Of a DNA stretch of 64,000 nucleotides, positions 24,664-35,500 are shown piece by piece. Made by a program: the position numbers and the translations under genes. The stretch comes from Margaritispora aquatica (lineage: Eukaryota; Ascomycota; Leotiomycetes; Helotiales; Discinellaceae): assembly GCA_007644065.1 (NCBI GenBank), contig VJWN01000001.1, positions 2,308,340 through 2,372,339 of the forward strand, read 5' to 3'. The stretch's first letter is position 1; every line of letters begins with the position of its first letter. The notes beneath the pieces were generated by a model that worked only from the letters and a program-made list of their open reading frames with translations, was not told where the DNA came from and did no database searches.

Positions 24664-25521
24664 GGTTGGTGATGGTACGATTTGTAGTAGCTTGATTAGT
24701 GGTGGTGTAGTAGGTAGAGTAGTACCAGTCGATAGGAGGTGGTATTGTGGTTGGCGCAAAGCAAACAGATCAATGTTGATAGAAGAATTCAAGAGGGAAA
24801 CAAGAGGATATAAAGAACCAACTAGCGTCTAGAGATCTGGAGATACGACAATCTACGCGTCAGGTTCTCTTTCTTGGCAGGGCAGATGAGGTGTCGTTCC
24901 TGGCGCAGCAAGAAAATAAACAGGTGAGCTTTTGTCCTTTGATCTGTTCTAGGCTTAAAGGTTACCAAGCAGCTATGCAATGGAATGGCGCTCAGAAGAC
25001 GGACTTAAGGTTCTCCCGCTCTGTCCTAGAATGTCGTACATATTGACATCATCCAAGCATTTTGTATGGCTTTTGTTAAAACTTTCCAAACTTCTTCTCC
25101 TTCGGCCGATGGTTTCTTGTGTGGACAGTACAGGTAGCAAGCATCTGAGTCGTGTATTGTGATGATGATGTCATATCTTGCGGTTTTCAGGGTCACGGAA
25201 GACAGGAGATCCCGCCCTTAAGCGAGTACTAGCTCCGGATCACTTACCAGCCACAACCAGCCACAAACAACCACATCGGAGCCACATGAAGCCACACTTA
25301 ACCCCAATTGAGAATTTGACAAAGAGCGAATCATATCAAAGACCTTCACTGCGGATGCGGGCGGTCAATCGTCAGCCTCGTACAATACTGAACTGAACTT
25401 CTGCAGCCTTTCCTGAATTCATCTCAACCTCCCGCAAGCATAATTATCTCAGGCCCACCGTCGTTGATATCTCCTACAGAGTAATGGCATAGGATCTAAC
25501 TTACTCATTGGCAGCTCAAAG
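24664..25521. promoter_or_regulatory. Divergent promoter region, SFK1-like / CDK7
   Basis: This 858-bp spacer separates two divergent genes. It contains the phased CCACA array listed separately. No open frame with recognisable content is present. Confidence 0.55.
25249..25296 (+). promoter_or_regulatory. Five CCACA motifs phased at about 10 bp
   Basis: CCACA begins at 25251, 25261, 25271, 25282 and 25292, so the spacing is 10, 10, 11 and 10 bp. Four of the five copies read AGCCACA. The array lies about 230 bp upstream of the CDK7 start codon. Spacing close to one DNA turn would put all copies on one face of the helix, which suggests a cooperative binding site. A decayed 10-bp minisatellite is the alternative. 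Confidence 0.5.
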
Positions 25522-26780
25522 ATGGCCCTATCACCCCTCGTCGTTCCAGGCCCATCTGGGAGGGGCACTCCAGGAAAGGCCTCAAAGCTCTCAAGCAATG
25601 CAGTCTCCTCGAATGGCACTCCAGATGCTGGAAATGCTGGAAATGCTGGCTATACCTCAGGGGCAGATATCGCGGAGCAGATGAACGAGGATGAGAAGTC
25701 CAAATACGTCAAAGGTTAGACTTCGCGATTAGGTCAAAGATTGAATACTGATCCTGTCTAGGTAAGAAGCTTGGTGAGGGAACATATGCCAATGTTTACC
25801 TTGGACACCTCAAGTCCGATCCCTCAAAATTGGTCGCCATAAAGAAAATCAAGGTGCAAAAGGAGTATACTGAAGGAATGGCTCCCGATGCGATTCGCGA
25901 ATTGAAACATCTGCAAGAGCTGTCACATCCAAATATCATATCATTGCTATCTGTGTTTTCCTCGAAAGATCAAAACCTGAATTTAGTGCTGGAATTTCTG
26001 CCTCTCGGTGATCTAGAGATGTTGATTAAAGATGTCGAGGGAGTGAGATACGGAGCTGCAGATATCAAGGCATGGATGGGGATGTTATGTCGCGCAATAT
26101 GGTTCTGCCACGAGAATTTCGTCTTGCATCGAGATATCAAGCCCAACAATTTGTTGATTGCGGCGGATGGAGAGGTCAAGCTTGCGGATTTTGGTCTTGC
26201 GAGATCATTTTCTGATCCATACCGACAAATGACTTCGAATGTCATTACACGATGGTACCGACCTCCAGAGTTATTGTTTGGGGCGAAGCATTATTCTGGA
26301 GCGGTGGATATCTGGTCCGTGGGATTGGTGTTTGCAGAATTAGTGATTCGCACACCATATATTGCTGGAGATACGGAAGTCCACCAAATCAACTTGATTT
26401 GTCAGGCAATAGGAACACCCACCGAAGAAAACTGGCCTGGCGTGTCAAAGCTGCCCGAATTCACAGTACCCGAGCCTCCAAATCCAGTGCGTCCAAAGGA
26501 TCATTATTTAGCGACTTTTGGCACGGCAGGGCATGAAGGTGTGGATCTTCTGATGAAGATGTTGATCCTAGACCCCAGGAAGCGAATCACGGGTAGAGAA
26601 TCACTCGAACATAGCTGGTGGGCGGCAGATCCGAAACCTACGAAGAAAGAGGATTTGCCAAAGAAGAGGGGTGGCGCTGAGAAGATTGGTGAGGATCTCA
26701 AGAGGAGGCCAGGGATGGTTGATGATGATAGAGGATCGGGTGTTTCCAGACGGTTGGATTTTGCTGCAATGAGAATGTAA
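25522..26780 (+). CDS. Cyclin-dependent kinase 7 / Kin28-type TFIIH kinase
   Basis: This is the predicted catalytic subunit of the TFIIH kinase module, which phosphorylates the RNA polymerase II C-terminal domain (Kin28 in yeast, CDK7 in animals). Two exons (25522-25714 and 25762-26780) join across a 47-bp intron placed just before the glycine loop, giving 403 residues. Motifs in order are KLGEGTYANVYLG, VAIKKI, a PSTAIRE-helix equivalent GMAPDAIRELKHL, HRDIKPNN, ADFGLA, and a T-loop YRQMTSNVITRWYRPPELL. The activating Thr is inferred from the CDK7 pattern. Next come VDIWSVG and LDPRKRITGRESLEHSWW. The first 60 residues are a Ser/Gly/Ala-rich extension with a small GNA repeat. The C-terminal tail is charged. 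CDK7 is preferred over CDK1 because of the T-loop and the -KIKVQKEYTEG- insert. Confidence 0.9.
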
Positions 26781-27428
26781 GGATGGGGAATGGCGTTGGG
26801 AGTTTGAGGTTATTAGACCGGTTCTCCAGCCGGGAAACGAATAATGCAATACTTAACAAGCTGATATACCAGTTTCGAGGTTATCTTGTAGCTGCTGTTC
26901 TCGACGTGTGCCGGATACCTCTATCTATATGTCATTTCTTTCCATGAGCATCCAAGCAATGAGCAGCACAATTATACCTCCTTGTCGACCTGAATTTCAT
27001 CAGTACCGATCCCGCCAGTGCACTTGCTAATAAGCTATCTAGTGTGAAATCCAAGGTGACAATAATATATAGCGTTAGCTACAAAGGTCCAATGACCTAA
27101 CTCAAGGTGTTGTAAACCAGCTGTATTCATTCCCCTAGAGCTGGCTACTAATAGCCAAATCATAGGGCGCTATTGCACTGCTCCAATTCGTCGTCTTAGC
27201 GAGCTGCATCAAAATCACATACCTCGGGTATGTTGTGCATATTCACTTTATTATCACCAACACATATCTGGTCCTCAACAATTTCCATCAAGTATATATA
27301 ATTACAAGTTCAGTAAATGAAAGCAGAAGACAGAAACCGTATGTAACGTTTTTCATGCCCTGACAACATCTCAAACTTGCCTATAATCCTAAGCGTCGTT
27401 TAACTTAGCTATCTTAGCTACAGCAACA
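26781..27428. other. Intergenic, no gene seen
   Basis: This is the 3' flank of CDK7 and the promoter region of the DUF829 gene. I see no motif or coding signal. Confidence 0.6.
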
Positions 27429-28301
27429 ATGTCTACCACCAGAGACTCATCAAGTGAAGCAGTCCCATTCAAGGACTTTGTGCATCTCAATTCAACCATC
27501 TCCCTCTATCGCCCTCCTCCTCCATCACCCAAATTAGTTCCCTCAAATACAACCACAACACCGCCAACACTCATCATTCTCGCCACCTGGCTGGGTGCTC
27601 TCCCCCGCCACATCAACAAATACACCCTCGCCTACCAAGCCCTCTTCCCCAGCTCACCTATCCTCGTCCTCCAAACCACAACAGCAGACATGGTCTACCG
27701 CTCCTACAGCGCGCAACAAGCGACCCTCGACCCTGCTCTCCTGTTCCTCGAACCCGCCTCCCAAGATGCTGCAAAGGCCGGGATTCTACTCCACATGTTC
27801 AGCAATGCAGGCGCGCACCAGGCTGCGCAGCTTGCGAGAGCATATAGGTCGCGCCATGAGGCGCCGCTACAGCTAGGTGCCATGGTGTTTGATAGCTCGC
27901 CTGGCGTCCCCACGTTTAAAAGCACTACAGAGGCGATGATTGTTGGCTTACCGCGCACGCCTGTCCTGCACCAAATTCTGAGCGCTCTGGTGTATGTGGT
28001 CGTAAGCATGATTTTCCTCCAAGGCTTGCTGGTTGGAGGGGAGAATCTGGTTGAGCGTGCGAGAGGCGATTTGAATGATGCCGAACTGGTGAGGTCGAGG
28101 AAGGGGAGGTTGTATGTGTTTAGTGTGAAGGATCGCATGGTGAGTTGGAGGGATGTCGAGAGTCATGGTAAGCTGGCGGAGGAACGGGGTGAGATGGTTC
28201 AGAGGGAGAAATGGGTTGGGAGTCAGCATGTTGGACACATGGCGGTGGATGGGGAGAGGTACTGGGGTGCTGTTGAGTCGCTCTGGAAAGGGGGCGATTG
28301 A
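27429..28301 (+). CDS. DUF829 / TMEM53-PaxU family alpha/beta-hydrolase-like protein
   Basis: This is a single exon of 290 residues. The family is named for animal TMEM53 and fungal PaxU, and members have an alpha/beta-hydrolase fold, but their reaction is mostly unknown. Visible family features are an early LIILATWLGALPRHINKY strand-turn with the conserved W-x-G/A, then PILVLQTTT. The helix-strand LLHMFSNAGAHQ replaces a canonical nucleophile elbow, and GAMVFDSSPG follows. Late blocks RLYVFSVKDRMVSWRDVESH and GSQHVGHMAVDGERYW carry the acidic and His positions. A hydrophobic stretch near residue 185-205 may be a membrane anchor. PaxU-type genes can lie in indole-diterpene clusters, but no such cluster is present here. 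Confidence 0.82.
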   Translation: MSTTRDSSSEAVPFKDFVHLNSTISLYRPPPPSPKLVPSNTTTTPPTLIILATWLGALPRHINKYTLAYQALFPSSPILVLQTTTADMVYRSYSAQQATLDPALLFLEPASQDAAKAGILLHMFSNAGAHQAAQLARAYRSRHEAPLQLGAMVFDSSPGVPTFKSTTEAMIVGLPRTPVLHQILSALVYVVVSMIFLQGLLVGGENLVERARGDLNDAELVRSRKGRLYVFSVKDRMVSWRDVESHGKLAEERGEMVQREKWVGSQHVGHMAVDGERYWGAVESLWKGGD

Positions 28302-28837
28302 GGTGGGTGTTTGCAAATACGTGAAGTCTCAACCTCCTAATGTTGAAAAAAATCCACCTATTTCCTGTATAACTGTCGTCTTGGTTGCTATCTGAGACCA
28401 TCCGGCACATTTAGGAAGTCGGTCTGTCTTCTCGACCTCGCGCGATTCTCTTCTATCCAACATCTGGATCCGAGGCTTGGAACACTTGGTGAATAAGACA
28501 TTCTTGATGGAGCAAAACCCAATTTCAATTTGTAGCACGATTAGTCATCTGCTAGCTATAAAGCACTCAGACGATCCAACAAGGGCTACTCATATATAGC
28601 AAAAGTGGGCCAAAGATATTAAAGTTCCCTTCTTTTCAATTATGGCTACTAGCAGTTTGATCTAGTTTTGTACTACAAGTTCGAACTTTTGAGAACTGAA
28701 CTATGAATAGGTAAACTCTATCCTTTCCATATATAAAATCAGTCTTATACATTGGATTTCAAAATGGCATTTCCTAGCAATTCGGTTCTTGCTGAAATTC
28801 GCACCCAACACTCAGCTCTGTGCTGAAAATTGAACTG
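28302..28837. other. Intergenic, convergent 3' flanks
   Basis: The DUF829 gene and the membrane-protein gene converge here. No gene is seen in this AT-rich stretch. Confidence 0.6.
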
Positions 28838-29905
28838 TTAAATACTTCCTCCGAGGAAACTTCCTATTCAATGTTAGATTGCTTATACAATCAAAACGTC
28901 AGGATTTCATTCAACTTACCAACAGCCGAAAAGGCTACCCAAACGAAACCTTGGGCGAAAAGATCTGGAGGGCAGTAACTACAGTCAAGATCGTCAACTA
29001 CAGCTCCAAGTCTGAAAGCAGAAGAGAAGCAAGACTTACATCTGGTATCTCCCAGACGACAATTCGGCGGCTAAGCGAACGTATCCCACCATAAACACCC
29101 ACGACGCAATCCACGGGGGGACCGAACAAGCAACTATTCGAATCAATTCCACCGGCCCCGCCAAATTATCGCTATCTCGCTCCCTATTCATAAACACCTC
29201 ATGCCTAGTCGCCATCAAAAGCAATAAAACACTCGAGAAAAGCGTGTAAATCATGTACATCAGCGCGCCCCCAATCATCATCCTCAGAGCATCTCGCTCC
29301 TTAAGCCTATCCGTATTTTCAGGGTGGAAATACCCCCTCGAGGCGCCAAAGTGGGCAGTGCGGCCCATGTAATATGTTGCGAGAAGCTGGAGTACGATTT
29401 CAGCGAGCTGGGCTTGCCGCGCGGCTGCCGTCCAGTTTCCGTCTGAGAGGATCTTTTTGTCGTTGTATTCCGCTTCCTTTGTCATAAGCAGCGACAGCGC
29501 TAGCCACCCAATACGCGGTCTCGTCATATAAAAGAGCGTTAGGTCCCAAATTGCCGGCATGCGAGCGTGAGCATATCCTTCCATCCTGACTGTGATCCAG
29601 GCGTTGATTCCGTTTGCAGCGAGGGTTAGAGCCAGGGGTCCGAGCCACATGAATTTCCATTTTGTTGAGACCTTGGGGCTGGTGTCATCTCGCTGTTTGC
29701 CGAGACGGTTAAATGAGATGAAGCGAAGGATTTTTCGAGAGGTAGATTGGTCTCCTAGCAGGACCGCGAAGATTGTGGTTAGGATGTTGATTACGGTGAA
29801 GGTGACGAGAATTACGTTAGGGGAAGGGCATTTTGCTACGAGTTTGGGGGGAGGGTTGATGGACCAGGACCACGGAATGAGTACTGAGCGAGAGGTTTTG
29901 TTCAT
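28838..29905 (-). CDS. Polytopic membrane protein of unknown function
   Basis: This is a fungal membrane protein I do not recognise by name. Exon 1 (29905-29040) ends in an apparent ATG-TAA, but a consensus GTAAGT donor lies right there. Splicing 61 bp to GACTGTAG gives exon 2 (28978-28920), and a 56-bp intron with a TCTAAC branch site gives a 26-nt exon 3 (28863-28838). The product is 316 residues and ends YCPPDLFAQGFVWVAFSAVG then SFLGGSI. That last hydrophobic span is compatible with a final transmembrane helix, which supports the splicing. At least five hydrophobic segments are seen, for example NVILVTFTVINILTTIFAVL and IGWLALSLLM. Other recognisable blocks are MPAIWDLTLFYMTRPRIGW and YYMGRTAHFG. 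The unspliced 289-residue form is the alternative. Confidence 0.72.
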
Positions 29906-31547
29906 TTTGAATCTGGAATTTCGCTTCGTGTGAAAAATTCGAGCCTTTCCCTGGAATTTGATTTTACTTTTTAATGCGAGGAAGGGAGGGATTCATATTT
30001 GAACCCATCACTTCACAGCCTTATGATGAGGCGAAGCTAGTTTACATCAAAAGTCGTACGAGGCTGTCTCATATTGTGCATGTCTGTGGCCTGTTAAGGC
30101 TCTTTGTGTTGGGACTTATTTGACTTGTTTTACTTCAGCTGTGGAGAATGACTTGTATAGCCACCCAATCACCAAGGCTACTAAAACACAATTTCGACAA
30201 CTTTGGTCAGTTGACTATTTTACCACTCAAGTAACCCTATATAGTAGATGTACCAGCTGTCTTCAAAGATGAATGATGAGCTTTCATATTGTGTGGAAAT
30301 GTTTCATTACTGGAGTATTTTCGTATTTTCCGAAAGTTAAGTACGGCTAAGGAGCTCGAAAGATTAGCTAGACACTTCCTACAAGATAGCCAATGCGGAC
30401 TCTCCAAATATCTCTGTACTTGTCCTTATAAATATCTGCTGCTTTAGTTCTGTATTTTCTGAATTGTGGAAGACCGATCCATCGACCTGAACGGTTCGGT
30501 GTTGGCAATGCGAAGAATATCGGAGAAATCTTTTATCAGACTTGCCATAATACTTGGTTTTTTTCGTCTGGATCGCAAACTCGATATGTGTGTAGGTAAA
30601 CAAATTATGTTTGGTAAGAAATGCAAGCAACCATACGTATGTATTTGTGATGTGGAATACCCCGATCTTAGAAAATGTTTACGGCTCCATTAGCCATAAG
30701 CATGTTTGTAAAACATCACTATTTGTTTTGATATCTGACCTTGATAGCAACGGATACAAATATTATATAAGAAGGGCTTCGTGATGAGTAGCGGGATATC
30801 CATCACGCACTACTTGCTTCATGTTTAAGTGAGTGTCGTCAAGTCACTTCACTTGTATGATGTAGGACGGCTGTATAATATATGTACATATTTGCCAAAG
30901 TACCCTAAGATCAACCCCCAGCTAGTCATCAAATGACATATCAGAAATTTTGAATATTCTCAATGCTCGTTCAGGTTCACCATGATCGATTCAAAAATCA
31001 TTTAAACGAAGCAGAAGAAAGAAAGCACTTTACAACGACGATCGTCAAGTACTTTGTCTACCAACTATGCAGTTTCATATGCACCTACCTCTCGACGCAT
31101 CTTGCCATAAAAAAATCTTATCGTCAACAAATCTCAGCCTACAAAACACTATAAAATCATCCACAGAATTATTACTTAAGAGTTTTTATATATACACAGA
31201 ATCGAATTGCTCTCACCACAGGACTCAAACATCCCATCAAGACCTATCACGCTTATCCGGTACAATGATAGTTAAGTCCATAATGTGACTGCTATAGGTA
31301 GTTTCGTTTGGAACGAACCCCCTAAGAGCGAAGTGTGGGCTCCACCATACTTACCAACCTCAAGATTTACACTCAACCACAACTCTAGCCGAGAGATCCA
31401 AACGCCTGCGAGAAACGAAGAAGAGACATGAGTGCCATGCTTCTTCTACCAAGTTTCGCGGGATGGCCATCCCCTCGGTTCCATGCGCATCAGCTGTGGA
31501 TGCGAACATAGTGTAGCGTCTGAGACCTCTACAATGCCAAAGAGCAG

Positions 31548-31566
31548 CACACTCGTTTCGAGTGTG
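31548..31566. repeat. Perfect inverted repeat, 8-bp arms, 3-bp loop
   Basis: CACACTCG and CGAGTGTG flank TTT. This is seen directly. It could be a dimeric protein-binding site or chance. Confidence 0.6.
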
Positions 31567-31667
31567 AGATTTGGGATGCATACTACATTTTTTCCCCTCC
31601 GAAGAACTCGTATTCGCTTGAGACTCAAACAACAAACCCCCACGCTCAATCATTTGCTCGAATCCCA

Positions 31668-31686
31668 AGGCACTCTACGAGTGCCT
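31668..31686. repeat. Perfect inverted repeat, 8-bp arms, 3-bp loop
   Basis: AGGCACTC and GAGTGCCT flank TAC. It lies 102 bp after a similar repeat with the shared core CACTC/GAGTG. Confidence 0.6.
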
Positions 31687-32583
31687 CGTCAAGCTTAGCA
31701 CCACACCACATGAGAAAGAGCCCATGGTGGTTTCAACCCATCTTCGATCGTATTTGGGGCAGCATGGGACGAGCACTGAAATTAGGCTGGGTTTCTCTCC
31801 TGTGGAAACAGATCAAGAACAAAAATGCCAGTACTAGGCTGAGCGCGCACTCAGATTGACTCCGCCAGGTTGCCCCAAATGACCCAAATGTATGTTGGGG
31901 GCCTGACCACACCGACTCAAGAAAATCCATTCTATATCTCTTGCTCAGAAACTCCAGAAGCCATCTCTTGCAAGCGGGCCAGAGCAGGATCGCATATAAA
32001 CAGAGAGGGCGACACTGATGATTTCATCAGGATGAGTTCAGTGATTGGCGTGGATGTTGCAAGTCCTTCCGGAGGACAGGAAGAAGATAACAAGAAGATG
32101 TAGGCGCCGGTCTGCGACATATTCTACTTGACAGCTGTGGTCATCTTAGTGCATCAGGATAGATGAAGCGGCGTGTTTGAAATGTACTCAACGAATGGCG
32201 ATATTATCGACGCATGATATTGGTGACGATTTTGTGTTGTGTATCTAGACGAGCAATACTTGGTGGCAAAGAGCTCCTCACCGGAACCGGCTAGCACGAA
32301 TAGGCAGCTGGATGAAACTAATACTCAAAAGAAACAAACAAGTATCATTACCAAGATGTAGACTGACAAAAATTCATTTGTGATATAACCAGTGCCGGTA
32401 ATGTTAGAGAATATAGGTAGCGTTAATATATCAAGTGAATCTATTTACTCGACCCCAGATAAACTGGTACTTGAAGAACCAAACCAACACCGGGTTCCAT
32501 AACGCCATGCCATGTTTTCAATCAAATGATGCCCTCCCAATCGATGCATTCCATGCAATCTTTCTCTTATTATGTACTGTCAC

Positions 32584-35500
32584 TTAAATCTTCTCATATT
32601 CCACAAAATCTTCCTTCCTAATACCGCCTCTGTCACACATAGATCTAAAGATGCCACCCCTCTCATACAACGCCCACGGTGTATCCAACTCCGCAATCCT
32701 ACCTTGATCCATGACGCAGATGCGATCGTAATTAATGATCGTCTTTAATCTATGTGCAATGCACAACAGCGTCTTGCCCTTGAAGCCCTCGACGATTGTG
32801 CGTTGAATCTTCTCATCCGTCTCCATGTCCACCGAAGACGTAGCTTCGTCACAGACGATGATTTGCGAACCACGCACAAGAGCACGAGCAAGCGCCATGA
32901 GCTGTCGTTGGCCAAGTGAGAAATTCATGCCTTCGTCTTCGACGATGCCGTCGAGGTGGATGCGGCCTGGTGAAAGGTCGTCGATTTGTGCGTCGGCTGA
33001 TACGAGGTCTGATTGGCGAAGGGCAGACCAGAGTTCCATATCAGTGTGCTCGTTGAAAGGGTCGAGGTTGCTTCTGATCGTGCCTTTGAAAAGTGTAGGA
33101 TCTTGTGGGATGATAGCTAATCTAGATCTAAGATCATGCAGACCGATGGTGCTGATGTCCATTCCATCAATGGTAATCGAGCCTCCGGAGAGCTCAACCA
33201 GACGGAACAGTGTAGACATGATGCTCGATTTACCAGCTCCTGTTCGCCCGACAACCCCGATACGCTCGCCTCCCTTGACGTGCATTGATAGTCCTTGAAG
33301 GACTAGAGGGAGCCCTTCTCGGTACCTCATCTGGACGTCGTTGAATATGATCTCGCCAGATTCTGGCCAGGACTTCCTGATCTCAACAGTGTGTAGAGGA
33401 GCTTCTTCCTCAAGGTAGTTACCATAGTAATGAAGACGTTCTGTGGCATTCATTCCATTCTCAACTTCTGCCAACTGTCTGACAGTGAATTGAATCATTT
33501 GCACAATGGATAAGATGTAACTCAACACCATACCAGCGATCGATGGCGAGACGTTGAATCGAGACGTGACAACCAGAAGCCCCGTTACGAAGACCAACAG
33601 ATTGCCAATAATATCCAATCTGGTCGATAGCCAACGTTGGTTTGCGAACGTGAGATAGTACGCACTATTCATCTCATCAATGGCTAAGCGAATATCGTGG
33701 ACAAACTTGTCTTGCAATCCGTAAGCCCTGATACATGCAGTACCGGATAGACCTTCACTAAATTTCGCAAAGACGTGCGATCGAAGAACGGCCTCAAATC
33801 TCTTCATCTCTCTAGCTGATGCTCTGTAATATCCGGCCGAGAAAATAAACATAACCAAAAGTGGTCCAAGGGCGATGGCAAAGTAGTGAAAATATGCGAT
33901 GATTAGTCCGAATACCGACAAGATCATACCCATTGTCAGCATGTACATGCGCATAGCATCAGTCAGTGTGTTGTCCATAACATCAACATCTCGCGAGAAG
34001 CGATTGGTGATTCGACCGAGAGGTGTTGTATCAAAGAAAGACATTGGCGCTCGTAGCGCGCGAGTGATGGCTCGATTTAGCATAGATTTGCTTGCGTTGG
34101 TGCCCATGATCGCCAGAGCGAGTGAAAAGAAGAAGAGCAGAAATGCTTGGGCTGCACCCAAAGCAGCGTACACTCCGATATAGACCCCTTTTCCGTACCC
34201 GAATTTGTCCGAAGTCCACCAAGAAAGCCACAAACTAGTAGCAATATTGGCACCTTGAGAAGCAAGCAGGAATGTAAAGACGATAAGAGCATTGAAATAG
34301 CTTCCAGATGCCTTGATATAATCAAAGTACACAGACCACGGAACACTCTTCACGGCTCGTTCCTCGGCTTGCATCAGCGCAGGTGCCTTCTTCTTCTTTT
34401 TCTGCGTCTTCTCCTCATCTTCAACTTCGTCCTCGTTCACATCATCTTCTTTCTCATGCTTTTCTTCTACTGCGGTGGTCTCCATCAAAGTTTGGAAGCC
34501 TGCATGATCTCTCATCAGATTGTCGAAAGTATCGATAGCTTGAATTTTCCCCTCTTCCATCCAAATGATTCTATCGCAGCGATGGAGGACCCAAAGCTGA
34601 TGCGTTGCCAAAATCCTCGCCTTGTCCTTCAGAAGTCCCATAATAGCGTTATCGAAAATATGCCTTCCAACATGAGCGTCAACAGCTGATAATGGATCGT
34701 CCATCAACACCAAATCAGCGTCAAAGTAGATTGCTCGAGCTATGTTCAGGCGTTGTTTTTGTCCACCAGAAACAGTAATACCACGCTCACCGATTTCAGT
34801 TGCGTCGCCTTGTGGCAACATTTCCAAATCTGGCTGCAAAGCGCACGCATCGATGACCTTCTTGTACCAGCTTTTGTTTAAATCTTTCCCAAATAAGATG
34901 TTCTCCCTCACCGTAGCATTCTGGATCCAGGCATACTGTGGACAAAAGGCCCGATTTGCTCCGATAACCATCTCTCCCTTGGTCCTTCGCATATCTCCAG
35001 CTAGTGCAGCCAGAAGTGATGATTTCCCACTGCCGACACCACCAATGACAGCAACCAACTCATTTCTTCCGATCGAGAAATTCATATCATGAAGCTTGAA
35101 GACATCCCCATCTTCGATCAGAGTACTTGTGTCATCCGGAGTAGCAGAACCTGGCGAGGGCGCGGCCTTCTCGTTCTTGGGAGGTGTCAAGGGCTTTGCT
35201 CTTTTCTTGCCAGGTCCTGCCCCTTCTGGTTCCTGAGTAGCTGTGCGCTCCCAGGTGAAGTCTGCGTTTTCTATCTCAACGGCATTCTTGGCTTCTGGAT
35301 CAAACAAAGCATCATCGTCCTGCTCTTCGCTCAACAGATATTCCTGAATACGATAGATGGAGCTCCAAGCATCAGTGACCTGTCCAATGACCAGTGGTAA
35401 CAAATTAAGCGGCATGCGAAGACCATTAAACAGTGCCAAAGAGGAGAAAATGTGAGCAGGAGCGAGGTCATGACTGGTAAGTGAGTAAGTGATGAAGGCG

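Larger units (their letters stand above)
29906..32583. other. Long AT-rich intergenic spacer
   Basis: This 2.7-kb stretch lies between two leftward genes. No gene, RNA or transposon is recognised. Two perfect inverted repeats at 31548-31566 and 31668-31686 are the only structures I noted. The short frames there have no coding character. Confidence 0.55.

Noticed and set aside
27429..28301. PaxU-like gene as a sign of an indole-diterpene cluster
   Set aside because: No prenyltransferase, GGPP synthase, P450 or monooxygenase gene lies nearby; DUF829 proteins are widespread outside clusters.
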